DNA of 64,000 nucleotides from JBEVJK01 sp963791325 (GCA_963791325.1 CAWBRU010000021.1:124001-188000), one strand, 5' to 3'; positions 47,820 to 57,354 are shown, counted from the stretch's first letter. Numbers and translations: made by a program. The notes: a model not told the origin generated them from the letters alone.

Positions 47820-49037
47820 TCAGAAGAATGCCTGAATGCCGGTCTGAGCCCGCCCGAGGATCAGTGCATGGACGTCGTGCGTGCCCTCATACGTGTTCAC
47901 CGTCTCAAGGTTCTGAGCATGACGCATGACATGGTAGCCGATCTGGATGCCGTTGCCGCCATGCATGTCGCGCGCCTGGCGTGCAATGTCCAGCGCCTTC
48001 CCGCAATTGTTGCGCTTGACGAGCGAGATCATCTCCGGTGCCATGCGCCCTTCGTCGAGCAGGCGGCCGACCCGCAGCGATCCCTGCAGTCCAAGCGCGA
48101 TCTCCGTCTGCATGTCGGCGAGCTTCTTCTGATAGAGCTGGGTGGCGGCCAGCGGCTTGCCGAACTGCCGGCGCTCGAGCCCGTATCGGCGGGCGCGATG
48201 CCAGCAATCCTCGGCCGCGCCCATCGCCCCCCAGGAGATGCCGTAACGGGCCCGGTTGAGGCAGCCGAACGGGCCCTTCAAGCCGCTGACATTGGGCAGC
48301 AGCGCCTCTTCGGGAACCTCGACCCCGTCGAGCACGATCTCGCCGGTGATCGAGGCGCGCAGCGACAGCTTGCCGCCGATCTTCGGCGCCGACAGCCCCT
48401 TCAGCCCCTTGTCGAGGATGAAGCCGCGGATCTGGCCGTCATGGGCCGCCGATTTGGCCCACACGACGAACACGTCGGCGATCGGGGCGTTGGAGATCCA
48501 CATCTTGGCGCCGGTCAGCCGGTAGCCGGACGCGATCTTCTCGGCCCGCGTCGTCATGCTGCCGGGATCCGACCCGGCCTCCGGCTCGGTCAGCCCGAAG
48601 CAGCCGATCCACTCGCCCGCAGCGAGCTTCGGCAGGTATTTGCGGCGCTGATGGTCGTCGCCATAGGCGTAGATCGGGTACATGACCAGCGACGACTGGA
48701 CGCTCATCATCGAGCGAAAGCCGGAATCGACCCGCTCGACCTCGCGCGCCACCACCCCGTAGGAGACATAGCCGGCGCCGGCCCCGCCGAATTCTTCCGG
48801 GATGGTGACGCCGAGCAGGCCGGCCTCGCCCATCTCGCGGAACAGCTCCGGGTCGGTCCGCTCTTCGAGATAGGCGGCCTCCACCCGGGGCGCCAGCCGG
48901 TCGGCCGCGAACGCCGCCGCGGCATCGCGGATCATCCGCTCCTCCTCGGTGAGCTGATCCTCGAGGAGGAACGGGTCGTCCCAGACGAAGGGCTGCGGAG
49001 CCGTCGTCGCGGCGGCCGGTTGGTGCAAGGTCATCAC
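47820..49037 (-). CDS. gcdH: Glutaryl-CoA dehydrogenase-type acyl-CoA dehydrogenase
   Basis: The 405-residue flavoprotein has the family sequence FGLTEPEAGSDPGSMTTRAE, KMWISNAPIADVFVVWAKSA, and the catalytic glutamate in VNTYEGTHDVHALILGRAQT with the ending GIQAFF. These match glutaryl-CoA dehydrogenases, which oxidise and decarboxylate glutaryl-CoA from lysine and tryptophan to crotonyl-CoA. It starts the minus-strand series with kbl, tdh and hmgA. The assignment to glutaryl-CoA rests on these motifs; no transport or regulator gene is adjacent. Confidence 0.88.
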   Translation of the reverse strand: MMTLHQPAAATTAPQPFVWDDPFLLEDQLTEEERMIRDAAAAFAADRLAPRVEAAYLEERTDPELFREMGEAGLLGVTIPEEFGGAGAGYVSYGVVAREVERVDSGFRSMMSVQSSLVMYPIYAYGDDHQRRKYLPKLAAGEWIGCFGLTEPEAGSDPGSMTTRAEKIASGYRLTGAKMWISNAPIADVFVVWAKSAAHDGQIRGFILDKGLKGLSAPKIGGKLSLRASITGEIVLDGVEVPEEALLPNVSGLKGPFGCLNRARYGISWGAMGAAEDCWHRARRYGLERRQFGKPLAATQLYQKKLADMQTEIALGLQGSLRVGRLLDEGRMAPEMISLVKRNNCGKALDIARQARDMHGGNGIQIGYHVMRHAQNLETVNTYEGTHDVHALILGRAQTGIQAFF

Positions 49038-49271
49038 AAGGTCCGATCGGGTTCTTTGGCGTTCCGCATTCTAGAGCGGTTCAGCCTTGCAGGGAAACGC
49101 CGAACCGTTCGGCAAGCCCCCTGTTTTGCCGTATGCCTGCCCCGACGGAAAGCGGGTGCTAACCATTTCGGCGGGAATCGAGGCTTGCGAGTGCCGATTG
49201 TCGCGACCTTAACCCTTCTCGCGCAAGCTTGCGGGCTCGGACACGGGGCGTTCGAAGGGGCTTAGAGCAAG

Positions 49272-51353
49272 ATGTCGGGTGATAAGACGACGGCCACGTC
49301 CGGCCGCATGATGACGTCGTTCACGGCGGCCTATGTCGGCGCACTCGCCATCATCGGCGCGATGGTGCTGACCACCTATCTGCTGCTGCAGCAGGGACTG
49401 GCCGATGCGCGCCGTGCGGAGGCGCTGGAGACGCGGATCGACGCCCAGAAGGTGCTGTCGACGAAGATCCCGCTGCTGGTCGCCGAAAGCCTCGCGGGCG
49501 GCGCGGCCAAGCGCGCCGACCTGGCGCGGTCGCTGCGCCAGGCCGTCCGCGACTTTGAGGACGGCCACGGGGAACTCGTCCGGCTGAGCGCGCCGTTGCC
49601 CGCGCCGGGCAGCCGCGGCGATCTGCCCCGGCCTGGGCAGCTGTTGTTCGAGGCTCCCGTCCATCTCGACCGCCTGGCTGCGGCGCTCGCCCGGCGCGGC
49701 CAGGTGCTCGCCGCGGAACTCGAGCATGCACCGTCCCCCGGCTCGTCCGCCGCGCTCCCGTCGCCCGGCGATGCGGAGCAGGCCGCGCGCGACCGCGGCC
49801 TGGCCGAGGCCACGCTGGCGGCCTATGACGCGCTCGGCACCCACATTGCCGCCCAGGCCGACGCCCGGTTTCGCGACATGGTCAGCACCCACCGTACGCT
49901 CTGCCTGGCGACGCTGGCGGTGATCGTGCTGGTCGCCACCTTCATCTTCCGGCCGCTGTCGCGGATCATCTTGCGGCGCACCCACGAGCTTGTCGAAGCG
50001 CGCAATTCGATGGCCTTTATCGCCGTCCATGACGGGCTGACGGGCCTGCACAACCGCAGCTTCCTCACCGACCATTTCGACGCGCTGCTGAAGAGCGCCG
50101 AACGCCGCCGCGAACGCTTGGCGGTGGTCCAGCTCGACCTCGACCGTTTCAAGCTGATCAACGACACGCTCGGCCATGCCGCCGGCGACTATGTGCTGGT
50201 GGTTACGGCACAGCGGATCCGCGAGGCCTGCCGCGCCGCCGATCTGTGCGTGCGCCTCGGCGGCGATGAGTTCGTGCTGGTGCTGAACGGCGCCGGCGCC
50301 GGCGGCGACATCGAGGGCGTCGCCCAGCGCATCCTCAGCCGCGTCAACGAACCGATGACCTTCCAGGGCGCCACCATCAACCCCGGCGCCAGCGCCGGCA
50401 TCGCCGTCTTTCCTGTCGACGCCGACAATGCCGAGGATCTCATGGTCCATGCCGACCTCGCGCTCTATGCGGCCAAGCGCCAGGGCGGCGGCGGGGTCTC
50501 GTTCTTCTCCGAGGCGCTGCGGCAGGAGCTCGAGCATCGCAAGCAGCTCGAGCAGGACCTGCGCGCGGCAATCGCCAATGACGGTTTCAGCGTCTTTTTC
50601 CAGCCGCAGGTGGCATTGACGGACGGCGCCATCACCGGCGTCGAGGCACTGGCCCGCTGGTCGCAGCCCAGCCGCGGCCCCATTGCCCCGGCCGAGTTCA
50701 TCCCGGCTGCGGAAAAGGCCGGGCTGATGGTTCCGATCGGCCGCATCATCGTCCGCAAGGCGATCGCCCAGGCTGCCCAGTGGCATCGCGAGAGCGTGCC
50801 CTTCGGGCGGATCGCCATCAACGTCTCGAGCGCCGAGATCCGCGAGAGCGACTTCGCCGCGTTCCTGTTCGAGACGCTGGCCGCTGCGGGGCTGCCGGCC
50901 GAGCGGGTTTCGCTCGAAATCATCGAATTGGTGATCCTCGACGACGAAAAGACCGGCATTGCGGAACGGCTGCGCCTGATCCGCGCCGCCGGCGTCCATC
51001 TCGAGCTCGACGATTTCGGCACCGGCTATGCCTCGCTCAGCCACGTCAATCCCAACGAGATCGATCGCCTCAAGATCGATCGCCGGTTCGTGCAGAACAT
51101 CGACGCCAATGGCGACAACACCAAGATCGTGCGGGCGATCACCGAGCTCGCCCGCGGCTTGGGCATCTCGATCATCGCCGAAGGCGCCGAGACCGAGGCG
51201 GAGCTCGATGCGCTGCTGTCGATCGGCTGCCAGGAGGTGCAAGGCTTCTCGATCGCCTTCCCGATGCCCGGCGCGCAAGCCTCGGCCTGGCTCACGACCC
51301 ATGCCAAAAGCGTGCGCCAGCAGCCGTCGACGAAGGCCGGCAGCAGCGCCTGA
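49272..51353 (+). CDS. Membrane-bound GGDEF-EAL c-di-GMP protein
   Basis: The 693-residue protein has two membrane helices (about 18-40 and 210-230) that enclose a periplasmic helical sensor domain. The GGDEF domain (about 250-400) carries LDLDRFKLINDTLGH and an intact RLGGDEFVLVL. The EAL domain (about 425-680) carries GVEALARW, NVSSAEI, ELDDFGTGYASL, KIDRRFV and AEGAE, so both synthesis and breakdown of c-di-GMP are possible from sequence. The usual QGYLFGRP ending is changed to QGFSIAFPMP. It stands alone between divergent neighbours. Confidence 0.95.
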   Translation: MSGDKTTATSGRMMTSFTAAYVGALAIIGAMVLTTYLLLQQGLADARRAEALETRIDAQKVLSTKIPLLVAESLAGGAAKRADLARSLRQAVRDFEDGHGELVRLSAPLPAPGSRGDLPRPGQLLFEAPVHLDRLAAALARRGQVLAAELEHAPSPGSSAALPSPGDAEQAARDRGLAEATLAAYDALGTHIAAQADARFRDMVSTHRTLCLATLAVIVLVATFIFRPLSRIILRRTHELVEARNSMAFIAVHDGLTGLHNRSFLTDHFDALLKSAERRRERLAVVQLDLDRFKLINDTLGHAAGDYVLVVTAQRIREACRAADLCVRLGGDEFVLVLNGAGAGGDIEGVAQRILSRVNEPMTFQGATINPGASAGIAVFPVDADNAEDLMVHADLALYAAKRQGGGGVSFFSEALRQELEHRKQLEQDLRAAIANDGFSVFFQPQVALTDGAITGVEALARWSQPSRGPIAPAEFIPAAEKAGLMVPIGRIIVRKAIAQAAQWHRESVPFGRIAINVSSAEIRESDFAAFLFETLAAAGLPAERVSLEIIELVILDDEKTGIAERLRLIRAAGVHLELDDFGTGYASLSHVNPNEIDRLKIDRRFVQNIDANGDNTKIVRAITELARGLGISIIAEGAETEAELDALLSIGCQEVQGFSIAFPMPGAQASAWLTTHAKSVRQQPSTKAGSSA

Positions 51354-51410
51354 GCGGCGCCCGCGGCCGCACGTGTTGCAGCCGCCGGCCGGCCGGCCTA
51401 TAGAGCGGCG

Positions 51411-51870
51411 ATGCCTGCGACCGACCACCTGACCCAGCTTGGCCGGAACGCCCGGGCGCCGGCCTCCCCCGAGGAGGCGGTGCTCGAAACGGTGCCGTTT
51501 GCGCGCGGGGAGGGCACGCCGGCGATCGTGCGCTTCACCTGTCCCGAATTCACCTCGCTCTGCCCGGTCACCGGCCAGCCCGACTTCGCCCATCTGGTCA
51601 TCGATTATGCTCCGGACGAATGGCTGGTGGAATCGAAGTCGCTCAAGCTGTTCCTGACCGCGTTCCGCAACCACGGCGCCTTTCACGAAGCGTGCACGCT
51701 GGAGATCGCCCGGCGGATGGTCGCCGCGGCCCGGCCGCTGTGGCTGCGCATCGCCGGCTATTGGTTCCCGCGGCGGCATTCCGATCGACGTCTTCTGGCA
51801 GACCGGGGTGCCGCCCGAAGGGGTGTGGCTGCCCGACACCGGGGTGCAGCCCTACCGAGGCCGCGGCTAG
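51411..51870 (+). CDS. queF: NADPH-dependent 7-cyano-7-deazaguanine reductase, one frameshift
   Basis: QueF reduces preQ0 to preQ1 in queuosine synthesis. The first frame carries the catalytic cysteine region FTCPEFTSLCPVTGQPDFA and ESKSLKLFLTAFRNHGAFHE. Near 51775 the reading moves to GGIPIDVFWQTGVPPEGVWL and ends PDTGVQPYRGRG. The restored length is about 153 residues, normal for the short (unimodular) QueF class. The shift lies in CCCGCGGCGGC, a likely sequence error. Confidence 0.9.
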
Positions 51871-51892
51871 AAATTGCGTTAAAACAAAGACT

Positions 51893-51936
51893 TAGAGCGG
51901 AGCACCGAGGCCAGCAAAAGCTGGTGCTCCGCTCTA
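51893..51936 (-). terminator. Hairpin terminator between queF and aztC
   Basis: A 14-bp perfect stem (TAGAGCGGAGCACC / GGTGCTCCGCTCTA) with a 16-nt loop. Read on the minus strand it is followed by a T-rich stretch (AAGTCTTTGTTTT), so it fits termination of the zinc-transport operon. On the plus strand it may also help end queF. Confidence 0.65.
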
Positions 51937-51985
51937 GCGGAACCGGGATCGCACGGGTCCCGCGCTTCGCCGTCAAGCCAACATC

Positions 51986-52906
51986 TCAGCTGCCGAGGAT
52001 AGCGCCGCGGATGGTGGCGATGTTGTGGCGCATCATCGCGACATAGGTTGCGGCCGGCCCGGCGGCGTCCGACAGCGCGTCCGAGTAGAGAACCCCGCCG
52101 ACAGTCAGCCCGGTCTCGGCCGCGATCTGGTCGATCAGGCGGCGATTGGTGATGTTTTCCATGAACACCGCCGCGGCCCGGTCCTGGCGTACCTGCCGGA
52201 TCAGCCCGGCGACGTCGGCGGCCGATGCTTCCGCGTCGGTCGACACGCCCTGCGGTGCCAGGAAGGCGATGCCGTATTCGTGGGCGAAGTAGCCGAACGC
52301 ATCGTGCGACGTGATGATCACCCGTTTTTCCGCGGGGATCGTGGCCACCGCTTGCCGCACCTCGGCATCGAGCGCCGACAGAATGGCGGTGTAGTCGGCG
52401 GCGTTGTCGCGATACTCCCGGCAGCCGTCGGGATCGGCCGTGCAGAAAGCGTCGGCGATGTTGCCGACATAGATCTCGGCATTGGGGATGGATTGGAAGG
52501 CATGGGGGTCGAGCGCTCCGGCGGGGGTGGCGTCATCCTCCGCCGCCCCGCCCGCCCTGTCCCTCGCCCACGGGATCGCCGCGACGCCGCGGGTCAGCTC
52601 AACCACGGCGGCGTGGGTGCCGCTCGCCGCGACCAGCCGCTCGAGAAAGCCTTCGAAATTGAGCCCGTTGACCAGCACCACGTCGGCCGCCGCCATCGCC
52701 GCCGCATCGGCCGGCTGCGGCTCGTAGACATGGGCGTCGCCGTTCGGCCCGACCAGCGTGGTGAGCGCAATGCGGCTGCCGCCGACATTTTTTGCAAGAT
52801 CGGCGATGATGGAGAAGCTCGCCACCACTTTCAGCGGGGCAGCGGCCGCGGGTCCGCCGGCTATGGCGGCCAGTCCGAGCAGGCAGGCGGCGAGAATGCG
52901 CATCAT
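51986..52906 (-). CDS. aztC: Zinc ABC transporter substrate-binding protein (AztC-like)
   Basis: A signal peptide (MRILAACLLGLAAIAGGPAA) precedes a cluster A-I metal-binding protein. Likely zinc ligands are H59 (GDAHVYEP), H135 (LDPHAFQ), H201 (ITSHDAFGYF) and an Asp in VLYSDALSD, the three-His/one-Asp pattern of AztC and ZnuA. The loop before H135 (ARDRAGGAAEDDATPAG) is short and acidic, not the long His-rich loop of ZnuA. Gene order ATPase-permease-binding protein on one strand matches aztABC. It captures zinc in the periplasm. Confidence 0.88.
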   Translation of the reverse strand: MMRILAACLLGLAAIAGGPAAAAPLKVVASFSIIADLAKNVGGSRIALTTLVGPNGDAHVYEPQPADAAAMAAADVVLVNGLNFEGFLERLVAASGTHAAVVELTRGVAAIPWARDRAGGAAEDDATPAGALDPHAFQSIPNAEIYVGNIADAFCTADPDGCREYRDNAADYTAILSALDAEVRQAVATIPAEKRVIITSHDAFGYFAHEYGIAFLAPQGVSTDAEASAADVAGLIRQVRQDRAAAVFMENITNRRLIDQIAAETGLTVGGVLYSDALSDAAGPAATYVAMMRHNIATIRGAILGS

Positions 52907-52926
52907 GGCAGAATGCTCCGATCGGT

Positions 52927-53793
52927 TCAGGCGGTGCGATGGCGGTGCTGAACGGTCCGCCCGGCGATCACGCCGCGCGGTCCCAAGGCCAGCGAAACCA
53001 GGTAGGTGACGCCGGCCGACAAGATGATCGCCGGCCCGGAGGGCAGGGCGAAATGGTAGGAGACGAGCAGGCCGCAGACCGAGGACGCCATGCCGATCAC
53101 CACTGCGACGGCCAGCATGGGCTCCAATCTGACGGTCCAGAACCGTGCGGCCGCGGCCGGCAGCATCATCAGGCCGACGGAGAGCAGCGTGCCGAGCGCC
53201 TGGAAGCCGCTGACCAGGTTGAGCACGACGAGCAACAGGAAGATGAAGTGGACGGGGCTGCCCAGCCGGCTAACCGAGCGCAGGAATAAGGGATCCAGGC
53301 ATTCGGCGACCAGCGCGCGCCAGAACACGAAGAGGGTAAGCAGCGTCACGCATGCCACCGTGCCGATCAGCGCCAGCGCCGTCGCGTCGAGCGCCAGCAC
53401 CGTGCCGAACAGGACGTGCATCAGGTCGACGCTCGAGCCGCGCAGCGATACCAGCAGCACGCCGAGCGCCAGCGAGATCAGATAGAACGCGGCGAGCGAG
53501 GCGTCCTCGCGCTGCAAGGTGGCCCGCGACACCGCACCGGCGGAGAGCGCCACCGCCACGCCGGCAATCAGCCCGCCCACCGTCATCGGCACGATGTCGA
53601 GGCCGAACAGCAGGAAGCCGCAGGCAGCCCCGGGCAGGATCGCATGCGACATCGCATCGCCCGTCAGGCTCATGCGCCTGAGCATCAGGAACACGCCGAC
53701 CGGTGCCGCGCCGAGCGACAGCATCACCGCGCCGAGAAGGGCGCTGCGCATGAAGGCGAACTCGACGAACGGGGCGATCAGCGCCTGGTACAT
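52927..53793 (-). CDS. aztB: Zinc ABC transporter permease (AztB-like)
   Basis: A 288-residue membrane protein with about eight helices and the ABC-3 family signature around RRMSLTGDAMSHAILPGAAC and SGFQALGTLLSVGLMMLPAA. It forms the channel for zinc delivered by the binding protein. It starts 6 bp after the ATPase stop and is followed by the binding protein after 20 bp. Confidence 0.9.
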   Translation of the reverse strand: MYQALIAPFVEFAFMRSALLGAVMLSLGAAPVGVFLMLRRMSLTGDAMSHAILPGAACGFLLFGLDIVPMTVGGLIAGVAVALSAGAVSRATLQREDASLAAFYLISLALGVLLVSLRGSSVDLMHVLFGTVLALDATALALIGTVACVTLLTLFVFWRALVAECLDPLFLRSVSRLGSPVHFIFLLLVVLNLVSGFQALGTLLSVGLMMLPAAAARFWTVRLEPMLAVAVVIGMASSVCGLLVSYHFALPSGPAIILSAGVTYLVSLALGPRGVIAGRTVQHRHRTA

Positions 53794-53799
53794 GGCCGG

Positions 53800-54588
53800 T
53801 CAGCCTGCCTCACGGCTGAGCGCCGGGGCAGACGGCGCGCCGTCGGCGATGCCCGGTTCGGCCTCGCACCAGGGCGCATCGGCCGCCCAGGCCTCGTTGA
53901 AATGGCGGGCGCGGTCCAGATTCTGCGGCGACAGTGCTGCCGGCGTCGGGCCCCAGGCGACGGCACGGCGCGCCAGGAGCAGCGTCTCGGGAAAGTGCCG
54001 ACGCACCAGGTCGAGGTCGTGAACGACGACGAGCACGGTGCGGCCTTCCCGGTGCCAGCGCTGGATGATGGCGATCAGATCGCCGGAGGTCTTGGCGTCG
54101 ACGGCGTTGAACGGCTCGTCGAGCAGGATCAGCGGGGCGTCCTGGACGATGACGCGGGCAAACAGCGCCCGCTGCAGCTGGCCGCCCGACAGCGTATCCA
54201 GCGCCCGCTTCTCGAAACCGCGCAGCCCGACGGCCGCGATCGCGTCCGACACCGCGGCGCGATCGGCCCCGCCATGGCGGCCGAGCAGGCCGCGCCGTGG
54301 GAAAAGGCCAAGCGCCACCAGGTCGAGCACCCGCGCCGGGAAGGCGCGGTCGAGTTCGGATTGCTGCGGCAGATAGGCAGCCTCGAGCCCGGGAGACCGG
54401 TCGACATGACCCGATATCGGGTCAATGACGCCGACAATGCCCTTCATCAGCGTCGACTTGCCCGAGCCGTTTGGGCCGACGAGCGCGGTCAGCGAGCCCT
54501 GCCGCAGCGTGCCGCCGAGATGATGCACGGCGGGATGGCGATGATAGCCAAGCGTCAGGTCATGAAAGGTCAGGCTGGCGTCGAACAT
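53800..54588 (-). CDS. aztA: Zinc ABC transporter ATP-binding protein (AztA-like)
   Basis: The ATPase shows Walker A VGPNGSGKST, the signature LSGGQLQRALFARVI, and Walker B APLILLDEPFNAVD. I chose the ATG at 54588 (MFDASLTFHDLTLGYHRH) because it fits the family start; the frame is open to 54672 with a cysteine-containing extension. It drives zinc uptake and is the first gene of the operon, facing the Zur-type regulator across a Zur-like operator. Confidence 0.9.
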   Translation of the reverse strand: MFDASLTFHDLTLGYHRHPAVHHLGGTLRQGSLTALVGPNGSGKSTLMKGIVGVIDPISGHVDRSPGLEAAYLPQQSELDRAFPARVLDLVALGLFPRRGLLGRHGGADRAAVSDAIAAVGLRGFEKRALDTLSGGQLQRALFARVIVQDAPLILLDEPFNAVDAKTSGDLIAIIQRWHREGRTVLVVVHDLDLVRRHFPETLLLARRAVAWGPTPAALSPQNLDRARHFNEAWAADAPWCEAEPGIADGAPSAPALSREAG

Positions 54589-54732
54589 GGCCGCAAACTC
54601 CGGGCAGCACCCTGAGCAGTCTCGATCAAAACTGAAAGCCGGCATTCCGACCGGCATCGGCGGAAAAAACAAGGATCCGGAACTGACCGCCGAGGTGAAG
54701 AAATCGGTGTGCGGCTCTAGCCGTAGGCGTAT

Positions 54733-54752
54733 CGTTATGTAATATTATAACG
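54733..54752. promoter_or_regulatory. Predicted Zur operator
   Basis: CGTTATGTAATATTATAACG has matching arms CGTTAT / ATAACG around an AT-rich centre. This is the shape of alphaproteobacterial Zur boxes. It lies in the gap between aztA and zur, so it could control both directions. Confidence 0.7.
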
Positions 54753-54829
54753 GATGTCAACGGGTCGCGTAATGGTATTTCATCACATCGGCCGGGTACC
54801 GCTTCGGGCCGGGACCGAGGGAGGCTGTC

Positions 54830-55222
54830 GTGGCTGAGCCGGTCCTGACCAGGAACCAGATGCTGGTGTTCGAGGCGCTGGCCGAGGCAGGCTCGCCGCT
54901 CAGCGCCTACACCATTCTCGACCGGCTGCGCAGCGCGGGGTTCCGGGCGCCGCTGCAGGTCTACCGGGCGCTCGACAAGCTGCTCGAGCGTGGCTTGGTG
55001 CATCGGCTGGAGAGCCTCAACGCTTTCGTCGCCTGCGCGCATCGGCACGATCATGCGCATGGCCTGACGGCGTTTGCGATCTGCAACAAGTGCGGCCAGG
55101 TCGAGGAGTTTTCCGACGCGGCGGTGGAGCAGCGGCTGGCCGGCTGGGCAGAGCGCACCGGCTTCAAAGCCACCAAGACGACGGTCGAGATCCGCGGCGC
55201 CTGCGCCGCCTGCGCGGCTTAG
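54830..55222 (+). CDS. zur: Fur-family zinc uptake regulator
   Basis: The 130-residue protein has the Fur winged-helix (APLQVYRALDKLLERGLVHR), the histidine-rich hinge HRHDHAH (71-77) and two zinc CxxC pairs (C85/C88 and C125/C128). In the presence of zinc, Zur represses zinc importers. Its divergent place next to aztABC, with an operator between, supports Zur rather than Fur or Mur. Confidence 0.9.
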   Translation: MAEPVLTRNQMLVFEALAEAGSPLSAYTILDRLRSAGFRAPLQVYRALDKLLERGLVHRLESLNAFVACAHRHDHAHGLTAFAICNKCGQVEEFSDAAVEQRLAGWAERTGFKATKTTVEIRGACAACAA

Positions 55223-55228
55223 TTTGGT

Positions 55229-55990
55229 CTAGAGAGGAGCTGACGGTGCCGCGCTGCCGGGCGTCCCCGACGGCGCAAAGCGCGCCACCAGCGCGTGGCT
55301 GTCGCCGGCATAGACGAGGCGGACCTGGGTGATCGGCTGCCCGGCACTCCACGTCCGGCGCTCGATCACCAGGCAGGCCGTGCCTGCCGGCACGCGCAGC
55401 CCGACGGCCGCGCCGCGGTCCGCACCGAGGGCCCGAATGGTATGTTCGGCCGCGCTCCACGGCACCTTGGCGATGAGGAACGGGCCGGGCGCGGTCGCGG
55501 CAAATCGCTCGGCGTCCGCGTCCGGCACCGCCGCAAGGTTGATCAGCCGGTCTTCCAGGCAGAACGGGCGCTCGCTGGCGAAATGCCGGCAAACGACGGA
55601 CAGGAGAGGTGAACCGGTCGGCACGTCGAGCCGGGCGCGGTCGGCAGCGGTGGCCGGCCGCCGCTCGCGGCTTGTCAGTGCGTAGCGATAGGGCAGCCCG
55701 AGCGCCTCGACCTCGGTGCGGATGTCGTGGATCTCGAGCACCGCCGACTGCAGCGCCGGGCGGCGCACGAAGCTGCCCGAACGGCGGCGGCGCTCGATCA
55801 GCCCGGCGCGGGCCAGTGCCGACAGCGCCTTGTTGACGGTCATGCGCGAGCATTGATAGCGGCGGGCAAGCTCGTGCTCGTACGGGATGCGGTGGCCGGG
55901 CGGCCAGGCGCCCGACACGATCTGGTCGCGGATGTCGCCGAGGATGCGCGCGCCGAGCGGCGTGGCGGGCGCATTGGGCTGGTCGGTCAT
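55229..55990 (-). CDS. hutC: Histidine utilization repressor HutC (GntR family)
   Basis: From MTDQPNAPATPLGARILGDI the 253-residue protein has a GntR winged helix (IPYEHELARRYQCSRMTVNK) and a UTRA ligand domain (CRHFASERPFCLEDRLINL; AVGLRVPAGTACLVIERRTW). HutC represses hut genes until it binds urocanate. Its ATG overlaps the hutF stop (ATGA), so both are translated together. Confidence 0.93.
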   Translation of the reverse strand: MTDQPNAPATPLGARILGDIRDQIVSGAWPPGHRIPYEHELARRYQCSRMTVNKALSALARAGLIERRRRSGSFVRRPALQSAVLEIHDIRTEVEALGLPYRYALTSRERRPATAADRARLDVPTGSPLLSVVCRHFASERPFCLEDRLINLAAVPDADAERFAATAPGPFLIAKVPWSAAEHTIRALGADRGAAVGLRVPAGTACLVIERRTWSAGQPITQVRLVYAGDSHALVARFAPSGTPGSAAPSAPL

Positions 55991-57354
55991 GCGCGAAATT
56001 CCCCGGCGAGCCGGGTCATCGCGCCGCGGAAGGCGGCGCCGACCGCGTCTCGGGCCGGGTGGCGGCCGCCTTCGACCTGCTTCCTGCCGCCGACCCAGAC
56101 GCAATCGACGCCGACCGTGCCGGCGAAGATGAAGCTGTCGAGCAGGCTGTCGCCGGCGCGGCCGGCAGCGCCGGGCGCCGCGGTGTCGAGCGAGACGAGA
56201 TCGGCCGGCGCGCCCGCGGCGATGCCGCCGGCCGGGGCGCCGAGGGCCTGCGCGCCGCCGGCGAGCGCCGCATCATAGAGCGCCCGCCCGGTCGAGCCCC
56301 CGGCTTGCGCCAGAACATTGCGCTCGCGGTGCTTCAACCGTTGCGCATATTCGAGCTGACGGAGCTCCGCGCCGATGCCGATCAGCACGTTGGAATCCGA
56401 GCCGATGCCGATCCGGCCGCCGCCGGCGATGAAGCCGGCGGCCGGAAAGATGCCGTCGCCGAGATTGCCCTCGGTGACCGGACAGAGCCCCGCCACCGCG
56501 CCGGATGCCGCCAGGCCGGCGGTCTCCGCCTCGGTCATGTGGGTGGCGTGGATCAGGCACCAGCGCGGCCCGAGCCCGGTCTCGCCGAGAAGCCATTCGA
56601 CCGGCCTCGCACCCGACCAGGCGAGGCAGTCCTCGACCTCCTTCACCTGCTCGGCGGCGTGGATGTGGCAAAGGTGGCCGCCGGCAACAGCGGCCACCGC
56701 CGCAAGCTCGTGCGGGGTGACCGCGCGCAGGCTGTGCGGGGCGACGCCGACCGCGGCGCCGGGCAAGCCGGCAACCAGACGCTTGCAGCGTTCGAACAGA
56801 TCGGCAAAGCCGTCGAGATCGCAAATGAACCGGCGCTGCTCAGCGGCCGGCGGCGTTCCGCCGAAGCCGGCATGGGCATAGAACACCGGCAACAGCGTCA
56901 GCCCGATGCCGGCCGTGGCGGCTGCCGCCGCAATCCGTCCCGCCATCTCGGCGAGATCGGCATAGGGACGGCCGTCACGGTCGTGGTGGAGGTAGTGGAA
57001 CTCGCCGATCCGGGTGAAGCCCGCCTCCAGCATCTCGACATAGAGCTGGGCGGCGACCGCCTCGACGTCGTCCGGGGTCATGGTCAGGGCGAAGCGATAC
57101 ATCACCTCGCGCCAGGTCCAAAAACTGTCCACCGCCGATCCGCGCACTTCGGCGAGCCCGGCCATGCCGCGCTGGAAGGCATGGCTGTGCAGGTTGGGCA
57201 TGCCCGGCAAGACCGTCGCATGGCGCTCGTCGCCGGCCACGGCCCGGGTGCCGGGCTCGACCGCGACGATCTTGCCCTGCCCGAGGGTGAGACGCACGTC
57301 CGCGTGCCAGCCGTCCGGCAGCAGCGCCTGCTCCGCGAAGATCGCCGCCGTCAT
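55987..57354 (-). CDS. hutF: Formimidoylglutamate deiminase
   Basis: The 455-residue amidohydrolase starts at MTAAIFAEQALLPDGWHADV. Metal ligands lie in LPGMPNLHSHAFQRGMAG (HxH), CHIHAAEQVKEVEDCLAWSG and LIHATHM, with GIGSDSNVLIGIGAELRQLE near the C-terminus. HutF converts N-formimino-L-glutamate to N-formyl-L-glutamate, which HutG then cleaves. It is divergent from hutI across a HutC-type operator. Confidence 0.95.
   Translation of the reverse strand: MTAAIFAEQALLPDGWHADVRLTLGQGKIVAVEPGTRAVAGDERHATVLPGMPNLHSHAFQRGMAGLAEVRGSAVDSFWTWREVMYRFALTMTPDDVEAVAAQLYVEMLEAGFTRIGEFHYLHHDRDGRPYADLAEMAGRIAAAAATAGIGLTLLPVFYAHAGFGGTPPAAEQRRFICDLDGFADLFERCKRLVAGLPGAAVGVAPHSLRAVTPHELAAVAAVAGGHLCHIHAAEQVKEVEDCLAWSGARPVEWLLGETGLGPRWCLIHATHMTEAETAGLAASGAVAGLCPVTEGNLGDGIFPAAGFIAGGGRIGIGSDSNVLIGIGAELRQLEYAQRLKHRERNVLAQAGGSTGRALYDAALAGGAQALGAPAGGIAAGAPADLVSLDTAAPGAAGRAGDSLLDSFIFAGTVGVDCVWVGGRKQVEGGRHPARDAVGAAFRGAMTRLAGEFRA

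Noticed and set aside
49209..51839. An 876-codon minus-strand frame opposite the GGDEF-EAL gene
   Set aside because: Shadow frame; GGDEF and EAL motifs are on the plus strand.
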